Assembly (NCBI GenBank): GCA_945874665.1
Contig: CAMCHJ010000001.1
Span: 310,001 to 374,000, forward strand
DNA length: 64,000 bases
Reading direction: 5' to 3'
Origin: Chitinophaga pinensis
Lineage (GTDB): Bacteria > Bacteroidota > Bacteroidia > UBA7662
In this document: one piece after another, positions 61,332 to 64,000 of the stretch
How positions within the stretch are numbered: position 1 is the stretch's first letter
How the letters are laid out: the number at the start of each line of letters is the position of its first letter
Program-made: the position numbers and the translations under genes
Notes under the pieces: generated by a model
Databases searched by the model: none
What the model saw: only the letters and a program-made list of their open reading frames with translations
Told to the model about the DNA's origin: nothing

Positions 61332-62531
61332 ATGAAAGTGAACTCCCAAAATCCTATTTATCTCGATTATAATGCCACCACACCGGTACATGCCGAGGTG
61401 TTGGAGGCCATGTGGCCGTGGTTTTCGGAAGATTTTGGCAACGCCGCTAGTCGCTCGCACGCTTGGGGCTGGCGGGCCGACCAGGCGGTGAAATCTGCGC
61501 GGGAGGAGGTGCGTGCTTTGATCGGCGCTATCCAAGGAGAGCTGGTGTTTACCTCGGGCGCTACGGAGGCGTTGAATTTGGGTATCAAAGGACTGGCGAG
61601 TAGCTGGCGAGATAAAAAGAAGCACCTCATTTGCTGGGCAACGGAGCATAAAGCCGTGCTAGATGTATGCAAATCCTTGCGCCGAGAGGGCTTCGAAACG
61701 ACTGTTTTGTCGGTGCTGCCATCGGGTTTGCCTGATCTAATGGCTTACAAAGCTGCGCTGCGGCCCGATACTTTGCTGGTGTGCGGCATGCTGGCAAACA
61801 ACGAAACGGGTGTTATTTTTCCGGTACAAGAGCTGATCGAAGCCGCTCACCTCAACAGCAGCTTTTTTATGTGTGACGCCACGCAAGCGGTGGGCAAAAT
61901 AGAGGTGGACGTGGAAGCGCTGGGAGTAGATTTGTTGGCTTTTTCGGCACATAAGTTTTACGGACCAAAAGGGATTGGCGCGCTCTGGATTCGCAAAAAG
62001 TCCGGCTTGAAGCTACAGCCCCTGTTCCATGGCGGCGCTCATGAAGCAGGTTTGCGTTCCGGCACCCTCGCCGTGCCACTGATTGTGGGTATGGGCAAAG
62101 CGGCTGTTTTGGTGCAACGCCATCGGCCAGCAAAGCAGCAAGCGCTGCAGCAATTACGCGATGCACTTGAACAGGCACTCCAGGCTGCCCTACCAGAAAT
62201 ACGCTTTCTGGGTGCAGAAGCAAGTCGTTTGCCAAATACCTCGAATGTGTTTTTGGCCGATTGTCCTGCTGCCTCCCTGATTAAGGCCCTTCGAAACTTG
62301 GCGGTGGCCACAGGCTCGGCCTGCAGCTCTGCTTCTGCAAGTCCTTCGCATGTGCTGTTGGCCATGGGTTTGTCGGAGGTGGATGCCGCCTGCTGCCTGC
62401 GCTTGAGTTTGGGCTGGCCGAGCAGTGCGCAGGATGTGGAAACAGCGGTTGCCTTGCTTACTAAGGCAGTTGAAAAGCTGCGTGCGAGCGCTCCCGCTTG
62501 GCAATACCGCCATAAAACGAACGCTTTTTGA
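61332..62531 (+). CDS. cysteine desulfurase (NifS/IscS family)
   Basis: A 399-residue class V aminotransferase fold. YLDYNATTPVHAEVLEAM starts it, His106 in ATEHKAVL stacks on PLP, Lys208 in FSAHKFYGPKGIG binds PLP, and Cys331 in ATGSACSSASASPS accepts sulfur. It takes sulfur from cysteine for Fe-S clusters or tRNA thiolation. The A-type carrier gene follows 37 bases later; no IscU or SufBCD gene is seen in the window, so the partner is unknown. It is divergent from queA. Confidence 0.92.
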   Translation: MKVNSQNPIYLDYNATTPVHAEVLEAMWPWFSEDFGNAASRSHAWGWRADQAVKSAREEVRALIGAIQGELVFTSGATEALNLGIKGLASSWRDKKKHLICWATEHKAVLDVCKSLRREGFETTVLSVLPSGLPDLMAYKAALRPDTLLVCGMLANNETGVIFPVQELIEAAHLNSSFFMCDATQAVGKIEVDVEALGVDLLAFSAHKFYGPKGIGALWIRKKSGLKLQPLFHGGAHEAGLRSGTLAVPLIVGMGKAAVLVQRHRPAKQQALQQLRDALEQALQAALPEIRFLGAEASRLPNTSNVFLADCPAASLIKALRNLAVATGSACSSASASPSHVLLAMGLSEVDAACCLRLSLGWPSSAQDVETAVALLTKAVEKLRASAPAWQYRHKTNAF

Positions 62532-62532
62532 T

Positions 62533-62540
62533 TATTTTTG
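62533..62540 (+). promoter_or_regulatory. possible -7 element before the A-type carrier gene
   Basis: TATTTTTG matches TAnnTTTG one base after the desulfurase stop, so the carrier may also have its own promoter. Confidence 0.3.
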
Positions 62541-62568
62541 TTGAATCTTTGTTGTCTTATTCCAGCCC

Positions 62569-62895
62569 ATGATTACCATCAGCTCCAACGCCGCCCTCAA
62601 AGTAAAACAAATGCTTCTGCAACCAGAATATGCGCAAAAACCGCTTATTCGGGTGAGTGTGGTGAGTGGCGGCTGCTCGGGATTGAGCTATAAAATGGAC
62701 TTTGATGGAGCTGCTTTAGAAACCGATGAGCGGTTTGAAGATAAAGGCCTAACGCTGGTGTGTGATAAAAAGAGCTTTTTTTACCTCATCGGTACCGAGC
62801 TCGATTACAGCGAAGGCCTGCAAGGAAAAGGCTTCCATTTTGTGAACCCCAATGCCTCCCGTACTTGCGCTTGCGGGGAGAGTTTTTCACTTTAA
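62569..62895 (+). CDS. A-type iron-sulfur carrier (IscA/SufA/ErpA family)
   Basis: A 108-residue protein. Cys36 in VVSGGCSGLSY and Cys100/Cys102 in SRTCACGESF are the three ligands of A-type carriers, here with CAC in place of the commoner CGC. It accepts and delivers Fe-S clusters. Next to a cysteine desulfurase the pair forms a small Fe-S unit. The end overlaps the end of the convergent hydrolase gene by nine bases. Confidence 0.92.
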   Translation: MITISSNAALKVKQMLLQPEYAQKPLIRVSVVSGGCSGLSYKMDFDGAALETDERFEDKGLTLVCDKKSFFYLIGTELDYSEGLQGKGFHFVNPNASRTCACGESFSL

Positions 62896-64000
62896 TTTCA
62901 AAATCCACGAGCTGATTTTGTGCAGCGCACCTGCATCAAAAGTGATGTCAATTTCTGCATATTCGCTCACCGCGCCTGTTTTGCTGGGTTGAAAAAGATG
63001 GTTGAGTCCGGCTAAAGCTTCGACCTGCACCTCCTTATTTCCGCCTTGTTGCAAGGCCGCTTGGATGCCAGCCAAGTTCGACTGGGCAATTACTTGCACG
63101 TCTTTCTCGCCATTTAAGGCCAAAACAGGGCATTTAACTTTTGCGATTGCTGGCGCTGGCTCGTACTTAATGAAGTACAAAAACCAAGGATCAGTAAAAG
63201 TATTGAGGGCGCTGGCTTGCTGACTTTCGAGTTGTTGCCGCCCCTCCACATCTCCCAGTGATAGCTTTTTAAGGGCATTTGTAAACAAAGCTTGGATGCT
63301 GTCATTGGCCTGTGCTACTGGCAATTGCTTCAGCCAGCCAAATATACTTTTGTTGATGAGCAGCTGTGAATCGAGGGTGGCCTGCGGTAGTCTTTCGGTG
63401 CTGCCAACGGCTTGCAGTTGTTCTAAAAGTAGTTCGTTAACAGGAATGCCAACGCCTGCAAGCAGCACCAAAAACCCTGCATCAGGTCTTAAGCCGTACG
63501 CCAGCGGGGCAATCATACCGCCTTCGCTGTGCCCTATGAACCCAATTTTACGGGCGTCGATGCCTTTGGTTTTTGCTAAAAAGTCGTAGGCCGCAGCCGC
63601 ATCGGTAGCAAAATCAGCACTGGTGGCTTTGCTAAAAGCACCCGTGGAGCCGGCCACGCCGCGGTCGTCGTAACGCAGCACCGCAATGCCTTGCCGCGTT
63701 AAATAATCAGCCAGCACTAAAAATGGCTGGTGGTCAAAAATTTCTGAATTGCGGTTTTGTGGTCCCGAGCCCGAAATAAGCACAGCAGCCGGAAACGGCC
63801 CTTTGCCCGCAGGCATGCTCAAGGTGGCGGCTAGGGTAATTTTGGCGCTTTTATTTTTGATGGTTACGTCTTTGCTCAGGTACGGGTAAGGCTTGGCCGG
63901 ACTTTGTGAACGCACCACCGCCACTGGTGCCGCCGTGCCCTTGCCAGCGGCTTGTCTATGTAAGTTCATGACAAACCCACGGCCTGCTTGCGTAAAAGTC
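62887..64000 (-). CDS. alpha/beta hydrolase (S9/DLH-like esterase or peptidase), N-terminus cut off
   Basis: The frame stays open to the window edge beyond the internal Met at 63969 (upstream residues read FTQAGRGFV, like the N-terminal domain of these enzymes), so the true start is outside. At least 370 residues. The oxyanion segment AAVLISGSGPQNRNSE, nucleophile elbow GFIGHSEGGMIAP, the Asp in ALNGEKDVQV and the His in LAGLNHLFQP form the triad. Homologues with this layout are periplasmic or secreted hydrolases of unknown substrate. Acidic DFATDAAAAYDFLA precedes the elbow. Confidence 0.88.
   Translation of the reverse strand, partial: TFTQAGRGFVMNLHRQAAGKGTAAPVAVVRSQSPAKPYPYLSKDVTIKNKSAKITLAATLSMPAGKGPFPAAVLISGSGPQNRNSEIFDHQPFLVLADYLTRQGIAVLRYDDRGVAGSTGAFSKATSADFATDAAAAYDFLAKTKGIDARKIGFIGHSEGGMIAPLAYGLRPDAGFLVLLAGVGIPVNELLLEQLQAVGSTERLPQATLDSQLLINKSIFGWLKQLPVAQANDSIQALFTNALKKLSLGDVEGRQQLESQQASALNTFTDPWFLYFIKYEPAPAIAKVKCPVLALNGEKDVQVIAQSNLAGIQAALQQGGNKEVQVEALAGLNHLFQPSKTGAVSEYAEIDITFDAGALHKISSWILKLK

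Overview
The window is chromosomal DNA of a member of the Bacteroidota. The evidence is several proteins with signal peptides and C-terminal type IX secretion (T9SS) sorting domains, an XrtF-type exosortase with its usual partner, TAnnTTTG promoter -7 elements, almost no Shine-Dalgarno sequences, and Bacteroidota-style families (RemB/Wzi-like barrels, HemJ, YifB, fused IcmF). The class cannot be fixed from this window. Base composition is patchy: very AT-rich to about 9.96 kb, then a sharp rise inside one gene, an intermediate stretch from 12.3 to 21.8 kb, and roughly half G+C from 22 kb on.

About two thirds of the window (1-42.8 kb) is one large surface-polysaccharide region on the + strand. 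From 1 to 9.5 kb lies an AT-rich O-antigen/capsule block: a cut-off GT61 transferase, a capsule-synthesis-like protein, a Wzx flippase, a WbsX-like transferase, a GT4 transferase, and a WbpG/HisH/HisF trio that is expected to turn an acetamido sugar into an acetamidino sugar. From 8.4 to 12.3 kb lie fnlA, fnlB and fnlC for UDP-L-FucNAc, split by a four-helix-bundle gene flanked by GTGACGGG-type repeats. From 12.3 to 14.8 kb lie a WbuB-like transferase, a PglC-like initiating transferase and a PglD-like acetyltransferase. From 14.8 to 19.4 kb lies an unusual cassette: acyl carrier protein, FabG-like reductase, acyl-adenylating enzyme, LuxE-like acyl-protein synthetase and LuxC-like acyl-CoA reductase. 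An exosortase pair and a PglE-like aminotransferase follow.

From 22.0 to 36.7 kb lies a second, GC-richer and nearly complete Wzy-type exopolysaccharide locus: methyltransferase, GT2 transferases, ATP-grasp enzyme, HAD phosphatase, polysaccharide deacetylase, Wzz-like chain-length protein, second flippase, Wzy-like polymerase, Wzi-like barrel, DegT-type enzyme, second initiating transferase and a large SLBB export protein. From 36.8 to 42.8 kb come a lipoprotein, a RemB/Wzi-like barrel, a PglF/WbpM-type 4,6-dehydratase and a WecA-type transferase. The dehydratase, aminotransferase, acetyltransferase and PglC-like transferase together could make and load a bacillosamine-type sugar although their genes are spread over 28 kb.

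From 43 kb on the DNA holds mostly housekeeping genes: fused isobutyryl-CoA mutase (IcmF), two T9SS cargo proteins, a NUDIX CoA pyrophosphatase, HemJ, YifB/ComM, an M23 peptidase with isopentenyl-diphosphate isomerase, a third T9SS cargo protein, a CoA-transferase with QueA, a cysteine desulfurase with an A-type Fe-S carrier, and an alpha/beta hydrolase cut by the window edge. Two PIN toxin-antitoxin modules and a HicB-like orphan lie at 50.8-55.5 kb. A CTGAGC...GTCGAAG repeat family fills three intergenic regions (39.3, 42.8 and 51.5 kb). No rRNA, tRNA, CRISPR array, transposase or phage gene was recognised.
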